Source: Heloderma charlesbogerti | Taxonomy: Eukaryota; Chordata; Lepidosauria; Squamata; Helodermatidae | Direction: 5' to 3' | Assembly: GCA_026122225.1 (NCBI GenBank) | Contig: JANEZZ010001900.1 | Span: forward strand, 1 to 64,000 | Length of the DNA: 64,000 nucleotides | Part shown: positions 33,765 to 45,705 of the stretch, in pieces | How the letters are laid out: each line of letters begins with the position of its first letter | Position numbering within the stretch: position 1 is the first letter of the stretch | Position numbers and translations under genes: made by a program | The notes under the pieces: model-generated | The model's input: only the letters and a program-made list of their open reading frames with translations | What the model was told of the DNA's origin: nothing | The model's database searches: none

Positions 33765-34262
33765 CAGTCGCTGGCGTGATCACATCGCTCAGGTGCTGAA
33801 AGAGTTGCACTGGCTACCAGTTGTTTTCCAGGCAAAATTCAAGGTGTTGGCTTTGACCTTTAAAACCCTATATGGTTCCAGCCCAGCCTATCTCAAGGAG
33901 TGCCTCCAGTAACATCAGACAGGCCACTCAACAAGATCAGCCTCGGATGGCTTTCTCTTTGTCCCATCAGCCAAGACAGCTAGGCTGGTGAGGATGAGAG
34001 AGAGGGCCTTCTCTGTGGTGGCCCCCACTCTGTGGAACTCCCTCCCTAGGGAACTCTGCCATGCCCCCTCTTTAATGAGCTTCCACCATGCATTGAAAAC
34101 ATGGTTGTTCAGGCAGCCATTTGGGGTGGGTTAGGGTATTTTTAGAAATACGATGTTTTAACGTGGAATTCTATTGTTTTAAACTGTTTGTATTGTTGTG
34201 CATCACCCAGAGTGGCCAGGTAACCAGCCAGATGGGCGATTAAGAAATTTAATTAATAAATA
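33765..34262 (+). mobile_element. L2-clade LINE 3' fragment
   Basis: 33780-33910 translates to an L2 C-terminal segment (VLKELHWLPVVFQAKFKVLA then TFKTLYGSSPAYLKECL), followed by a premature stop. 34000-34080 gives TLWNSLPRE. The 3' end is AATTTAATTAATAAATAAAT at 34245-34265. Confidence 0.85.
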
Positions 34263-34479
34263 AATAAAATTAGGTACACCAGCTCCAATACTGGCATAGC
34301 TGATGGTCCTGGATGGGGCTTATGTAGGGGAATGGAGTGGCATTGGATCTAGTGGATCCAAAGCTAGCTCCTCCCTGTCCCACCCATGGAACTTCCCCAC
34401 TTGGGGGCTTGCAGTGGCAGCTTTCAGCCTGCCTGGGCATAGCATAGGCCTCCGTTGCGTTGATGCCCACCCAGTAGAG
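34263..34479. other. Unannotated stretch
   Basis: No feature recognised. Confidence 0.3.
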
Positions 34480-34810
34480 TGGCAACTTATCAATCACCAA
34501 AAATGAGGAAATGCATCACCAAAACAAAGGGAAAGAAATGTGCATAATATTTGCATATGCTAATTTATATGCATAGGTGCAAATTTAGAAATAACTATTA
34601 TAATCTCAATCTAAATAAAGTACATCTCACCATAATGTGTAAGGCTGTCACCATGTAAGCTGTGTGCTTGCCTGCTCAGCCTCCTGTTCAGGTTCCAACT
34701 GTTGATGGGCAACAGATCTTACAGATCATTATCTTTAATCTGGAATTAGACAGGGCAGCCCTTCAAATAGAGGGCTGCCTTCTGTAAAAGAGAACCTGTG
34801 GAGGCCTGTG
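34480..34810 (-). repeat. Dispersed repeat 'S', minus-strand copy
   Basis: The reverse complement reads CCCTCTATTTGAAGGGCTGCCC, then TATAAATTAGCATATGCAAA and GGTGATGCATTTCCTCATTT. The same block order is found at 36005-36375, and the 3' half again at 47690-47965. Non-coding, no clear ends, class unknown. Confidence 0.7.
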
Positions 34811-35561
34811 GAGAGGCACCAACATGCAATCCTAGCCCCTCCAGCTATCAACATCAGAGGGTCAGACTGAACAGCCTCTCATCAGTTCCCCTACAGTTTC
34901 TTGGCACATTTGTGTTATGTATGATTATGTGCTCTGAAAACACAGGGCACTGAATTACACATATCAGTCTGGCTCTTGGAGTAGATGTTTGGGGCGGGAG
35001 GGTTGGTCAGTCATTATTATATACATTTCCAGCAATTACATGCTGGAAAAGGTAGAGACTCCCTGTTAAGTAATACCAGCAGACCTCAGTTGCTAGTAAG
35101 TCTCTTGCCAAATGCTATGTACTTTCTTCTGCAAATAGTGTTTATTATATTTTACAAGCACTCAACCCTCAGAAACATTTTATTAAACATTACAAAAAGA
35201 CTCTCTATATAAACTGACTTATGAGCATCAGGAAAATTGGTTTTATTAGAAAAATGAGGGTTTGGCTAACTGCTTCATGGTTGAACTTTTCATATACAAA
35301 CTCTAGAGTTTTCACTTTGAGAATATGAATATTACCCTCAAATGGCAACTATGCTCTATAAACAGTGAGATAGATCTTTATCCCTAGGATGCCACACCTT
35401 TATCAAATAACAGTCCAAGTGAATATTGGAAATCTGAGCAACTGTGGAATGATCCAGCGCTGCCCAAGAGGTCTGCAGAATCTGCAGAGCAGATAATGAC
35501 TTTGCAAAAGAAGAGCCCTCTGCATGTTGAAAGATATGCATATTAAATTCCTAATTAGTGA
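34811..35561. other. Unannotated stretch, no gene seen
   Basis: AT-rich, no feature recognised. Confidence 0.35.
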
Positions 35562-35589
35562 ATTAATAATAATAATAATAATAATAATA
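35562..35589 (+). repeat. (AAT)n microsatellite
   Basis: About nine AAT units. Confidence 0.95.
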
Positions 35590-35999
35590 TGAAGCTTGCA
35601 GAAAGTTGCAGATTTATGATATGAGTGCATTTGAGAAGAAAAGCCAGGTCTAAATGTTTACACAAATGAATTAATACGAACAATGTCATGTGCTTCAGTA
35701 GGATGGCGGATTTCAAACTTCCTTCCAAGGAACCGTGGAGTTTCTTCAAAGGGGTTTTTCAATGGGAGTATTAGTAATTGCAGTCATCCCCCTGAAAGAA
35801 ACCTTGCTTTCTCATGATCAATGTTTCTCTGTAATGGGCAGCTGTGAGAGTTTGGTGTCTGTTCACACAAAGCAATATGGAAGCCCAGTAGGCCTGTTCG
35901 GGGTCCTGCATGCTTGAGCTGAAATGCTTCCCCCTAAATTTTACAGCCTTATTTGCAGGCCATGGGATTTGGAGCAGGCATTTTGGAAATTTGGCCAGG

Positions 36000-36375
36000 T
36001 GTCCTACTTTATGGAGCACAGTCCTTTATTTGAAGGTGTCCTCTATTTGAAGGGCTGTCCAGTCCAAATTGAGCTTCAAGGTAAAGTACTATAAGAAAGG
36101 AGAGCAGGGGCCTTGAAGTTGTCCATCACCAGTTAGCACTGGGCAGCAGATTGAGCAAGCACACCACACAGGGCACCTGCTTGCAGGCTTGCCCACGATA
36201 GTGAGATATATTCTATTTCTGTTTAAATTATAGACGTTGTTTCTATATTTGCATCTATAAATATAAGTCAGCATATGACAATTGTATGCAAATGTGTGCC
36301 CCTTTTGTCCTCTCTTTTCGTGACACATTTCTGCTTTTTTGATGATGTGTAAATGGCCATCCTAGTTGGGTGTAG
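36000..36375 (+). repeat. Dispersed repeat 'S', plus-strand copy
   Basis: Begins GTGTCCTACTTTATGGAG and CTCTATTTGAAGGGCTGTCC. Ends with CCCCTTTTGTCCTCTCTTTT and GTGTAAATGGCCATCCTAG. This is the most complete copy of the family seen at 34480-34810 and 47690-47965. Confidence 0.7.
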
Positions 36376-37049
36376 GGTATGTGATGGAGGGGGGATTCAC
36401 TTGATCTCCTTTGCAGCCACCATCTTTTTTGCAGAAGGCTCATCAGAGTTGCACCCCCTTTGATATTAAGAAAGAGGAGCAAAAGTTTCATCCCCTTTTT
36501 TTTGCTCCCATTGCTCTCAAAATTCTGGGCAAACTTTTGACAGTTCAAAAGTTCAGCCCTGACTTAGCACGCATCCTATAAAATATATCCCAGAATGCTC
36601 TGCAACATGGAGAAGTTCTGTGGCAAGGATGTTGATATAGAGTGGATTCCCTTGATGGTAGAAAGCTTAAAAAACTCAGTAGTGGGTGAATGTACTTATG
36701 ATTTGTGATTTTTTGAGTGTGCAAACAGTTCATTTTCAGAAGTTCTTCTTCTTTTGTTACCCCAAACTGAAAATAAGTATCAGTGCATCTTGGTTTATTA
36801 TGATAAAGAAAAAACTGTTTGATAGTATGGTGGCCTTCATAGTGGAAGCAAGCACAAGTCAGAAATATAGGTGCATACATCATATAGCAACAAACCCATA
36901 CTTCACCCCATTTGGGCAGGCTTCAAATGATCTTGCAGAATGCTGTCATTCAAGAAATATACAACATGCTGGAACCATTAATGCAGTTCAAAGGTAATAA
37001 CCATTTCACTTCACAAAGAGAACATTTGGTACCAAAGAGCTATAAAAAA
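36376..37049. other. Unannotated stretch, no gene seen
   Basis: AT-rich, no repeat recognised. Open frames near 36545-36997 have no domain. Confidence 0.35.
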
Positions 37050-37172
37050 ATGTTTTAACTTTTTAAACTCTTTTAACCATTGTTTTATTTTTATGTTGTT
37101 CACCACTCCGAAATCTTCTGATGAGGAGTGGTATATAAATATTGTAAATAAAATAAATAATAATAAATAAAA
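37050..37172 (+). mobile_element. L2-like LINE 3' tail
   Basis: GAGGAGTGGTATATAAATAT followed by AAATAAAATAAATAATAATA is a typical L2-group 3' end. Heavily 5' truncated. Confidence 0.6.
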
Positions 37173-37499
37173 ACGTCCCCACGTAATTTTTTCCCCACTC
37201 AAAAGAGATGTGTCTGTCACTTTTGACAGGAACAAACCACAGCACCATAGTATCTAAACAGAATAGCAATGTATTTGCCTTATGGTCAGTAGAAATGAAT
37301 GTGAGATTGTTCATATATATTTAATACTTTACAGAAAAGTGAACTGAAAATTATTTGAAATTTTGGACACCGCAGTCAAAGTCTGGGTTTTAAATCTGCA
37401 TGGTCACTTTCTTTCTTAACTTAGAAGTTCAAACTGCAGCCCTTTATTTGTACAAGCAATGTAATTATTTATTTCATTGCCCCCCAAATGCTGTCTACA

Positions 37500-37648
37500 G
37501 CAGCCTTCCCCAACCTGGTGTCCCCCAGACGTTTTGGACTACAGCTCCCAGGATTCCTGACAGTTGGCCATGCTGGCTGGAGCTGACAAGAGCTGAAGTC
37601 CAAAACATCTGGAGGGTACCAGTTTGCGGGTGGCTGTTCTATAGAATG
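37500..37648. repeat. Fold-back MITE family 'N'
   Basis: The left arm GCAGCCTTCCCCAACCTGGT and CAGACGTTTTGGACTACAGC pair with the right arm CCAAAACATCTGGAGGGTAC. Confidence 0.9.
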
Positions 37649-38014
37649 GTATGTACCTGTATGTACCTGCATGTTTTGCCCTGTGGGACAAATAGCAACT
37701 GTGGGGTGGGGTGGGAAGAGATGATTTGAACTGGGAAAAACAGGACAGGGGAAAGGGTTAATCCAGGGATCCCCAACACAGTACCTGCAGGGGCCTCCAA
37801 GGGCACCCGAGAAGCTCTCCACTCCCTGACACCTCCAAAAAATTGTTTTTAATAAAAAAAACTTGAAAAATGTTATGGCACCAGGTTGAGATTCTCCTTC
37901 CTGTTCCTGAACCTGCCACTAATCAGCTATTCAGTGGGCAGGAAGAGAAGGAAAGAGTTTCTTCCTTGCCCCACCCAATCTTCTTCCAATTCCTTTGCTC
38001 TCTGTCTCTCCACA
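37649..38014. other. Unannotated stretch
   Basis: No feature recognised. Confidence 0.3.
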
Positions 38015-38265
38015 CCCAGCCTCTAGCCTTGCTATGTCTCTACTCAACCGCTTTCCTCACTATTTCTCTCCCTCCCCTCCCCTTCCCAGCCTTCTCCTTT
38101 CTCTCCCTTCCTAGCTCCTAGTCTTGATTTCTCCCTCCAACCCCTTTATCTTGCTGTTTCTCCTGCTCCCAACCTCTAGGCTCACTCTTTCTCTCACCTC
38201 TATCCCTTTGCCTTGCTATTTTCCCCTCCCTCCCAACCTCTAGTCTCACTATTTCTCCCCCCCCA
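38015..38265 (+). repeat. Degenerate CT-rich tandem repeat
   Basis: A loose unit of roughly 45-60 bp (CAACCTCTAGTCTCACTATT, TTCTCCCTCC) is repeated about five times with much variation. Confidence 0.6.
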
Positions 38266-39464
38266 CATCTCTTTTGACTAGCCAGCTCCCCATGGCAGCC
38301 ATTATGTGACTAGCCACATCCTCCACCGCATCTATTTTGTGGTGACACCCACAGCAGTTTCTCAAATTCCCAAATGTGCCCATGGGTCCAAGAACATTGG
38401 CTCAAACTTTCCTTTTTCAGTTCAATGGTCCCAGTCCAGATGAACTAACCTTTAAAAATCCCATGGGTTAGGGAGCTGTCCAGAGTGTTGGGGGGGGGAT
38501 TGGGGCAATTTCCCCCAGGCACCCATAAAGCAAGGGGGCTCAGCTCTTGTGGACCCAGCCCTTCCATATTGCTCCACCCATACATGCATGGATACTTGCA
38601 AGGGCCAGTGGCTGATCCGCACATCACACTTGCCCCAGGCCCCATAAACCCCCTGGGCAGCCCTGTTGGGGTATCCAATCATGCCCCCCCTCATCTAGTT
38701 GCCTCTTTATCATCAACAAACCTTCTCTAAATCAGGGCAAATTAATATAATGGAGAATTACCAGCACTCAATATTAATTTTGTACTATACAGCACTTTAC
38801 AATCTCTACTGCCCTATCCATGGCCATTGGATGGGAAATGGGTCACCTCAAATTTGAACTGATGCCTTAGCCTGACAGTTAGTCTAGCAACTCCAAATGC
38901 AAAAAAATGAAACTTCTCGATAACTACTTGGATTATTGAGGATGGGGAGGGGGAAAGAGCTTCATGCCCATTCATAAGCACTCCTGTGTTTGTGTCAGGG
39001 TTTTTTTCAGAAGTCCTCTTCTGAATGGAACTCTTCATGCTTCATTGGAACTGGAAGTAATGCTGGGAACTTGCCTGAGTTTGGGAAGCAATGAGGTGAA
39101 ACAGGGTAAAAAGACCTATGCTTAGAAGTGTGTAAGTCGAAGCTCCTCACGATGATCCTTTGGATCCTGGCTGTGATTACTGACAGCATAGGTTTAGTGT
39201 TCCATAGTTTTTGTAGGCTGGTTAATGGCATGACAAAGAGCTAGAACTTCATACCCAGTCCAAATCTTACCTCAGCCATGAAGTCATTGTGTGGCAAGCC
39301 ACAGGGTTGGCACTGTCACCTGGCAATCTACGGTAGCTGCTGAGGCCCAAATGTCCTGGCAGGGCCCATCAGCACTGATACTGATTGCCTATTTGGCCTT
39401 CTCATCTGTGCTTTCAACTGGCCACAAGTTTTTGGCAGCAGCAGGGATACCTGGGAAGTCACTC
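38266..39464. other. Unannotated stretch, no gene seen
   Basis: No repeat or coding region recognised. Confidence 0.35.
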
Positions 39465-39652
39465 ACCAAGGGCCGATGTACATTGTGCTCGCCATTGCAA
39501 TGAATTCAGTGTCCCGTCGGGTTAAACGCTCTCACATTAAAACGTGATTATTCACACTCACCCATTTTCCCCATTGCAGTGCTTCATCGAATGCTCGAGC
39601 TCGGTTCGCACTTGAGCGCTCTGCTGTTTTCCTGCTGTTTTCCTGTGCACGC

Positions 39653-39740
39653 TTGTCTGATCTCAGATGCTAAGTGGGGTCGGCCCCGGTCAGTAGTTGG
39701 ATGGGCGACCGCCTGGGAATCAGGCTTCCTGCATGGAGCA
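39653..39740 (+). pseudogene. 5S-rRNA-derived segment, left arm
   Basis: TCTGATCTCAGATGCTAAGT, then GGTCGGCCCCGGTCAGTAG and TTGGATGGGCGACCGCCTGG follow vertebrate 5S rRNA from about position 37 onward, including the C box. The 5' third of 5S is missing. Confidence 0.9.
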
Positions 39741-40107
39741 GGGGGTTGTTCTATCTCTTCAACTGAGACTAAGTTTTACCCCCTCCTATCCCCCGCTCTG
39801 GAGGTTTTTTTTAAAATTAAGGCGTTATCCTCACAGAATCGGGGCTTCTCTGTGACAGTTTTTTTTCTAATTGAGGCATGATCTTCGAAGACTCGAAGTT
39901 GTGAAGCTTCACAGCATCGAAGCTTCACGACTTCGAAGCTTCGAAGATCATGCCTGAATTAGAAAAAAAAAACATCGCGGAGAAGCCCAGATTCTGTGAG
40001 GATAACACCTTAATTTTTTTAAAAAAACCTCTGGAGCGGGGGATAGGAGGGGGTAAAACTTAATCTCATTTGAAGGGGTAGAATAACCCCCTGCTCAGTG
40101 CAGGAAG

Positions 40108-40178
40108 CCTGTTTCCCAAGCGGTCTTTCATCCAAGCACTGACCGGGACCAACCCTGCTTAGTTTCCGAGACCAGACA
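40108..40178 (-). pseudogene. 5S-rRNA-derived segment, right arm
   Basis: On the minus strand: TCTGGTCTCGGAAACTAAGC, GGGTTGGTCCCGGTCAGTGC and TTGGATGAAAGACCGCTTGG. It is more diverged from 5S in the C box than the left arm but is the same segment in opposite orientation. Confidence 0.9.
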
Positions 40179-40525
40179 AGTGCGCGCACATCCAGCCCTT
40201 TGCTTGTTGCTGAGGATACGGGGGCTGCTGAGGAAGCTATGCAGTAGCCGGAAGAAGACATGGGGCTGTTGAGAGCTGTGATTGGACAGGAGGGAAATAC
40301 AAACACTGCCGCATATGGACAGGTGGGGGAGGGGACTACGACCAGATATGGTAGCGAAGGCAGAAAATCAGAGCACATTAAGGGGAAATACTGGGATATT
40401 AGGGTATTGAAAGCGGGATCACGGAAGTGGGAAATTCCAGTTCCAATTCGAGGCGGGTACTGCGTAGTGTGAAAGGCAGGCAGTGAAACCTCATTGGAAG
40501 TGAAAAAAAGCGGTAAGTGTAGATC

Positions 40526-41794
40526 CAGCCCAAGTTACATTTCCCGCAATTCGTGGGAGTGCTTGATATTGCTATGTCAGGTGCTCTGGGGTGCTGTGCA
40601 ACATTTAATGGGACACAACTTGTCAGACACCAGTGCTGTCATCAGGAAAGCCCATGGCTGGGAGAGGGGCACTGAGGAGTGTTCCCCCACTATGGCCATC
40701 TTGCCAGGCCGCTCCCTCAAGTTTGGACCCTGGCAAATCAGTATTTCAACCTTCCTTGTATAATATGGAGATAATAAATCTGATGTACTTTTATGCGGTT
40801 GTTGGTTATAAGGATTGTGAAGAGGTTTGTGAAGGACTTCAAGAATTTACATTAGATAGCACTTTTCCGATGAACAACTACATGTGTTTAAACCCACTGG
40901 AGTCCATAGGCTACACAGTTAAGTCTTTGTTGAATTGTGGCCACTATTATTGTTACTCTGATCTATGGGATGCTGAATTATCCTTCCTTGTATAGGGCAT
41001 TATGTCTATCTTACAGGGGTGGTGCAAAGGGTTTGGATTTGATAGCTTTTAGGTCCTTTCTACCTCTATGATTTTTTTTTGCATGGCCGTATGTGATCAT
41101 TTTTAACAAAGTGCAGTCTATTTTGAGGTGATTATTCTATGCCGAATTTATGTGTGGAAGCCTAGACACCTGGTTAGATCACAGTTTAATACAAAAATAG
41201 TGTTGAAACCTTAACGAAGTACTCTCTAGGTGACCATTTTCATATACCATTAAAAAAAAGGAGTGGAAATCACCTTGTCATGACTTTCACAATTCCCAAA
41301 TAGTTCCCAAAAGCTGACCTGCAAAAAGCCTGAATGTTGTAAAATGCTTGATCCTTCAAAGTTCAATCTTCTTTTTATCCCAACTCATTAACATTACAAG
41401 GATAAACATTTACCAGATGAAAAAGAGAGATTATTTGGTTAACAGGAGGCATCATGCCATGTCTTCTGTTACACACAGGACCGAAAGGCTGGTGTTTGTA
41501 ATCCAGCATCCCTGCCAGGATTCCAGATGGCAATCTCACAGCAGACTCAGATCACTGCTGTGAATGTAACAACAGGCACAGAGAGCTTTAGATAGTAATC
41601 AGGATTCCAGCACTTACTACAGTACATGGATTGATAATCAGCTAGGACAAAGCCAGGCACAAAGTATTTGTGTGTGATCTGCAGGCTAATCAACTTGGGA
41701 GCATCCTTCACAAAATGAAGTTAAAGTGGAAGGAGGGAAGGAGGGAGGGAGGGAGGAGGAATGTGACAAAAAGCTGGTGTCATTATGCCTGAAA
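40526..41794. other. Unannotated stretch, no gene seen
   Basis: Open frames such as 40633-40995 have no recognisable domain. A GGAGGGA-type purine run lies at 41715-41760. Confidence 0.35.
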
Positions 41795-42215
41795 GCAGCC
41801 TTCCCCAACCTGGTGCACTCTAGATGTGTTGGATTACAGTCCCCATCATCCCCAGCCAACATGGCCCATCTGTGTCACTTCCAAACTATGGAACATGCTC
41901 CCACAAAAACTATGATTGGCACCTACTCTCTTGGTGTTCAGAATGGGCATGAAGACACATCTTTCTAATTTAGCCTTTTAAATTATGCAGCTGTTTTAAC
42001 AGTTTTATTGTTTTTAATGGTCTTGTTTTGTATTGCTTTAAGGTTTTGTTGTTTTTCAATTGTTGTGCACTACTGTGATGGCTTTTTAGCAAAGAAGGCA
42101 GTATGTAAATATAATAAATAAATAACTCATCAGCCCCAGCCAACATGGCAAATGATCAGGAATGCTCAGAGTTGTAGTCCAAAACTTTTGAAGGGTACCA
42201 GGGTGGGGAAGGTTG
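41795..42215. repeat. Fold-back MITE family 'N', split by an L2 tail
   Basis: The left half 41795-41865 (GCAGCCTTCCCCAACCTGGT) and right half 42126-42215 (CAAAACTTTTGAAGGGTACC, GGGGAAGG) belong together. The intervening DNA is the L2 3' end. Confidence 0.9.
41866..42125 (+). mobile_element. L2 3' tail inserted in a MITE, with target duplication
   Basis: Starts at the codons for the L2 C-terminal LWN-like motif (CTATGGAACATGCTCCCAC) and runs to TATAATAAATAAATAA. CCCAGCCAACATGGC stands on both sides (about 41851-41865 and 42135-42149), giving a target duplication of about 15-20 bp. A clean retrotransposition record. Confidence 0.85.
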
Positions 42216-44154
42216 CCCTAAAGTCTCAGGGATTAAACATCAAATAGAAAGATGCCCTTATTTAATGTTATTTCAAAATAGTTTGGTTTTATAATTTTAA
42301 ACAGATATTTTGATTTGGGCAGACAGCTTGTTAGACTCTGCAGGTGAAAGGAGACTCAACATATATCCTCATAAGGACAGAAAAGCCAGTAGTTAAAGGT
42401 TTGTGACTTAATTTGTTCTGAAAGGATACAGGAGCCTTCTATATATATACAATATAGTAAAACTTTGAAATCCAAATTAAATAATAATAAACTGGCTGGA
42501 GAAATAAGCAGACAAGTCCAAAACTCCAGGGGAGCTTCACAATCATAAAATGATTTTTGCACTACTCCATGGTAGGTCCGTATGTCAAATCTGTTTTGAG
42601 AGTTCTTCATTGTGAGCAGAGCTGGAGGAAACGTCACTGTTGAGTTCAGTACTGTGTTGTTGTTTTTCAAATGTTCACACAGCGAGGGACCACTGAAGTT
42701 AATTACTTATGTTTTTCCCAAAGCTACATCCAAAGTTCCTCTTAATGTTGCATGAAATCATCTTGCATACATGGTTTACAGCTCCAACAATGAAAAGAAG
42801 TGAAAGATACCTTTGCAGTCCCCAAAACTATAAGAACTGAGCATTCCGGAACCAGCTTCTGAGCATTCTTTAAAAGCTTGGATGGATTTGGCTGGTCTTT
42901 CCTGACAAGTCCATATTATTGAGCACAGATGATATTCTGCACCTTATCCATGTCTTCTGGCTGCAACAACTGAAACTCATCCAAGAAAGCATGATAATAA
43001 CAGTGCCTTGACACTTCTGGCATAGATATACTACCAGCAATGGAGTCTAAATGGGGGAAGATGAGAAAGATTTTGTCTGCAGAGTGATGAGCAGACATGT
43101 CACAATGGGCCACCAAATGCTCAAGTACCTTCCAGTATCACGATAGGTGGGGCAAAGAGGATGGGGCCAAAGGCAAAAGCAGGGGGGGGTTGAATGAAAA
43201 ATACCAGCATGCTGTAGCTTAAAGTTCTTACTGCCAGTAACTGACCCCTTAAAAGAGGCATTTCAACTTCTTAGAATGGGAAAACCCACAACACAAAAGC
43301 TGAGAAAACTACCAAATGGTCAGTGGTTTGGAGAAAGGTGGTGCAGCCATCCAAGGAACCCTAGAGGGCTAGATGTGGACCTCAGGAAGGTCAGTTTTGG
43401 CCCCTAGGCCTGTGGTACCTCTGATCTACACTCTAGTTGCTGCCCTTCGGCTGTCATTGCCCAATAGCCAATTTGTGCTCCTATCCACTGGAGAGGATAT
43501 CTAGGAGTAAACGTGTCAATAGCCCTCATCATTTCCATATTCTAGAGGTAGGCCAAGGTATATATGAGCTGAGAACTCCCAAAGACATTTTGGAAATCAG
43601 TTGCATCCACCAGCCTTTTAGTGCAATTCATTACAACTGGCCCCCTACCCCTGTAGGGCTTAAGAGCAGCTGAGATGTGAAACATCACCAGGAATGGTCC
43701 AGCCACGACAACAGCAAAATTATCTGGCCTCTTTTATCCTGTGCTGAACTGAAAAACACATCTACTATGTGTGGGGCAACGTAATATATTGACACAGACC
43801 CATGGTTGTCATGGAGGATGGAAATCCTAAACTGGTCTTGTTACAAAGGCCTCAGTGTGGTTGCTGGGATCTCCCCAAACCTAGTCAACTACAACCCAGT
43901 TTGAGACCATCTCTGCCAGCTCAGTCCAGGAGTCTGTTAGGCAGCAGAATAGACAGAATAGGACACTGGCAGAATCTATCCTTGGGACCCAACATTACAA
44001 ATGAAATTGGACATTTTGAAAAACAGATATATTGTCCCTTTTGGTGGTACATACCTATTGGGAAGGAAAGGTTCCTGATAATAAAATTGTATCCTTGTTG
44101 TTATGTTGTTGAGCCTCTGCAGACTTATTGAAAATCTGATCTGTTTTCAGTGTG

Positions 44155-44155
<1 letters not shown>
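42216..44155. other. Unannotated stretch, no gene seen
   Basis: AT-rich with no repeat or coding region I can name. Confidence 0.35.

Positions 44156-44189
<34 letters not shown>
44156..44189 (+). repeat. (CA)n microsatellite
   Basis: About 16 CA units. Confidence 0.95.
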
Positions 44190-44191
<2 letters not shown>

Positions 44192-44509
44192 ATACATACA
44201 TACACAGAGTATAGACAGTTTGATGCACAGCAAACCCTAGTAAGGCTGCTGCTATTTCTGTGAACAACAGCAGCTCCAGCCCCACTGCTTCTTCCTACCC
44301 TGGTATTATACCAAAATCCCAGCTGGGCGCATTTGGAATAAGGTAAGAAGACCTCCCAGTCAGGTCTTGGCAGCACAAGCCAGATCAGCTCATCCAAGAC
44401 TGACGTCTGGATGCTATCTGTTTTACTTGGGACCAAACTGTCATTTAACAGCAGCACCCTCAAGGTGTAGGGGGAGCTGATAGTACACCTGGAGTTTTTT
44501 TGTCCATTG

Positions 44510-44700
44510 GACAAGGACTGTGGCTCACTGGTAGAGCACAAGCCTTGCATGCAGAAGGTCCCAGTTTCAATCCCTGGCATCTCCAGGTAGGGCTGGGAAA
44601 AGGCCCCTGTCTGAAACCCTGAGGAGACTTTTCCGGTCATTGTACACAATGCTAAGCTGAGTTCCTATGACTCAGAGCAGAGGATTGCATTCCAGGTCTG
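44510..44700 (+). repeat. tRNA-headed SINE, sense
   Basis: The head TGGCTCACTGGTAGAGCAC is a pol III A box and GGTCCCAGTTTCAATCCC a B box. The body continues TGGCATCTCCAGGTAGGG and CTGTCTGAAACCCTGAG, then a GACTCAGAGCAG stretch. Antisense copies are at 19390, 29628 and 32985. Although it is tRNA-like, it has no proper cloverleaf and is not a tRNA gene. Confidence 0.85.
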
Positions 44701-45614
44701 ATCCCTCTTCCCCCACATTCATCCTGACCTCACCCTACTACTACTTTTCTTCCTCTTTGCCCACATAGGGCTAATTAGGGTTTCTTCCTTCCCAACTCCC
44801 ACTGGCTGACACATCCCAGTCTGTGTGCTCTAGAAAGCAAAAAGAATGAGCAAGGCTTTCTCATAAGAACATAAGAACTAGCTGTTTAAGTAGCTGGTTT
44901 AGCTTCAGTGGAATAAGCCATTGTTTACACTGCACCAGCACCTGAAAACAGAACTGTAAGTTTGAGTCTGTTACGGAGAAAGCTAGCACATATCTTAATT
45001 TTATGGAAAGAGGGAGAAGTTTTAACACCAGCTTTGTTTGAATAATATTATGCCTTGCTATGTAGGGTTTTCAAAATGATTATGTCTTCATAACGAATGC
45101 TAAATTAAGCTGAACCACAATAGCAGGTGCAATTTTGCATTACAACAGAATGAGTAGAGAAATTTCTTCCACTATGGTCATCAGTAATGCTGCTGCAATT
45201 ATCATCAATGTCATTACCGTAGTTCTGGGATATCTTCAGAGTATGTGATTAGTAGTTATAGAGGCCATTAAAAGCAGCTATTGATTCTGTTCATCTTTTT
45301 TTAAGGATTTAAATCCAAATACAGCACATATAGCTGCAGTTTTGCATTACCCAGTAAATGCACCTCCCTCTCAATTTTCAAAGCTGCACAGAATAATTCA
45401 TTTCTCTCCTACCTTCATATTCATTAGCAGTGTTGTAAAAAGGGGGAGACTTGTTCAAAGTAAACGTACCTCCTGAGAAGAGAATAACACAGTGTGCACA
45501 GTTTGAGTTTTCTTCCCCATCACTCTTTTTATTTCCTTCTCTTATTAACACTAGGGTTTTTGTTTTGCTTGCTTACTGTTAACTCTACCCAAGCTACCTT
45601 CTGTAATGACTCTA
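44701..45614. other. Unannotated stretch, no gene seen
   Basis: 45120-45440 is AT-rich, unique-looking and free of recognisable repeats. No coding region. Confidence 0.35.
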
Positions 45615-45705
45615 GGGTAGCATGTGTCCTCTTTTACAGATGGCAGTCCTCTCTTTGATGGCATTCTCTGTTTGAAGGGCTGTCCTGTCCAAGGCCCTAT
45701 CTACA
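45615..45705 (+). repeat. Dispersed repeat 'S', 5' part
   Basis: GTGTCCTCTTTTACAGATGG and TTTGAAGGGCTGTCCTGTCC match the start of the copy at 36000. The 3' part may be the piece at 47690-47965. Confidence 0.55.

Larger units (their letters stand above)
39465..40525. mobile_element. Large inverted-repeat DNA element with two opposed 5S-derived segments
   Basis: The ends are AGGGCCGATGTACATTG at 39468 and, reversed, GGGCTGGATCTACACTTACC at 40525. In order: 39480-39650 left unique part; 5S-like segment (39653-39740); tail to about 39900; a spacer full of CTTCGAAG and GAAGCTTC motifs (39890-39950); then the tail and 5S segment in reverse to about 40187; then about 300 bp unique sequence to the right end. 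The arms (39645-39900 and 39930-40187) match closely. The element at 12640-13985 is the same family with one 5S arm. I could not find a target duplication. Confidence 0.8.

Noticed and set aside
39653..40178. Functional 5S rRNA genes
   Set aside because: The first third of 5S is missing in all three copies and there is no terminator T-run at the correct place. They are parts of a mobile element.
44515..44590. tRNA gene
   Set aside because: A and B boxes are present but a cloverleaf cannot be drawn and the sequence continues into a SINE body shared with other copies.
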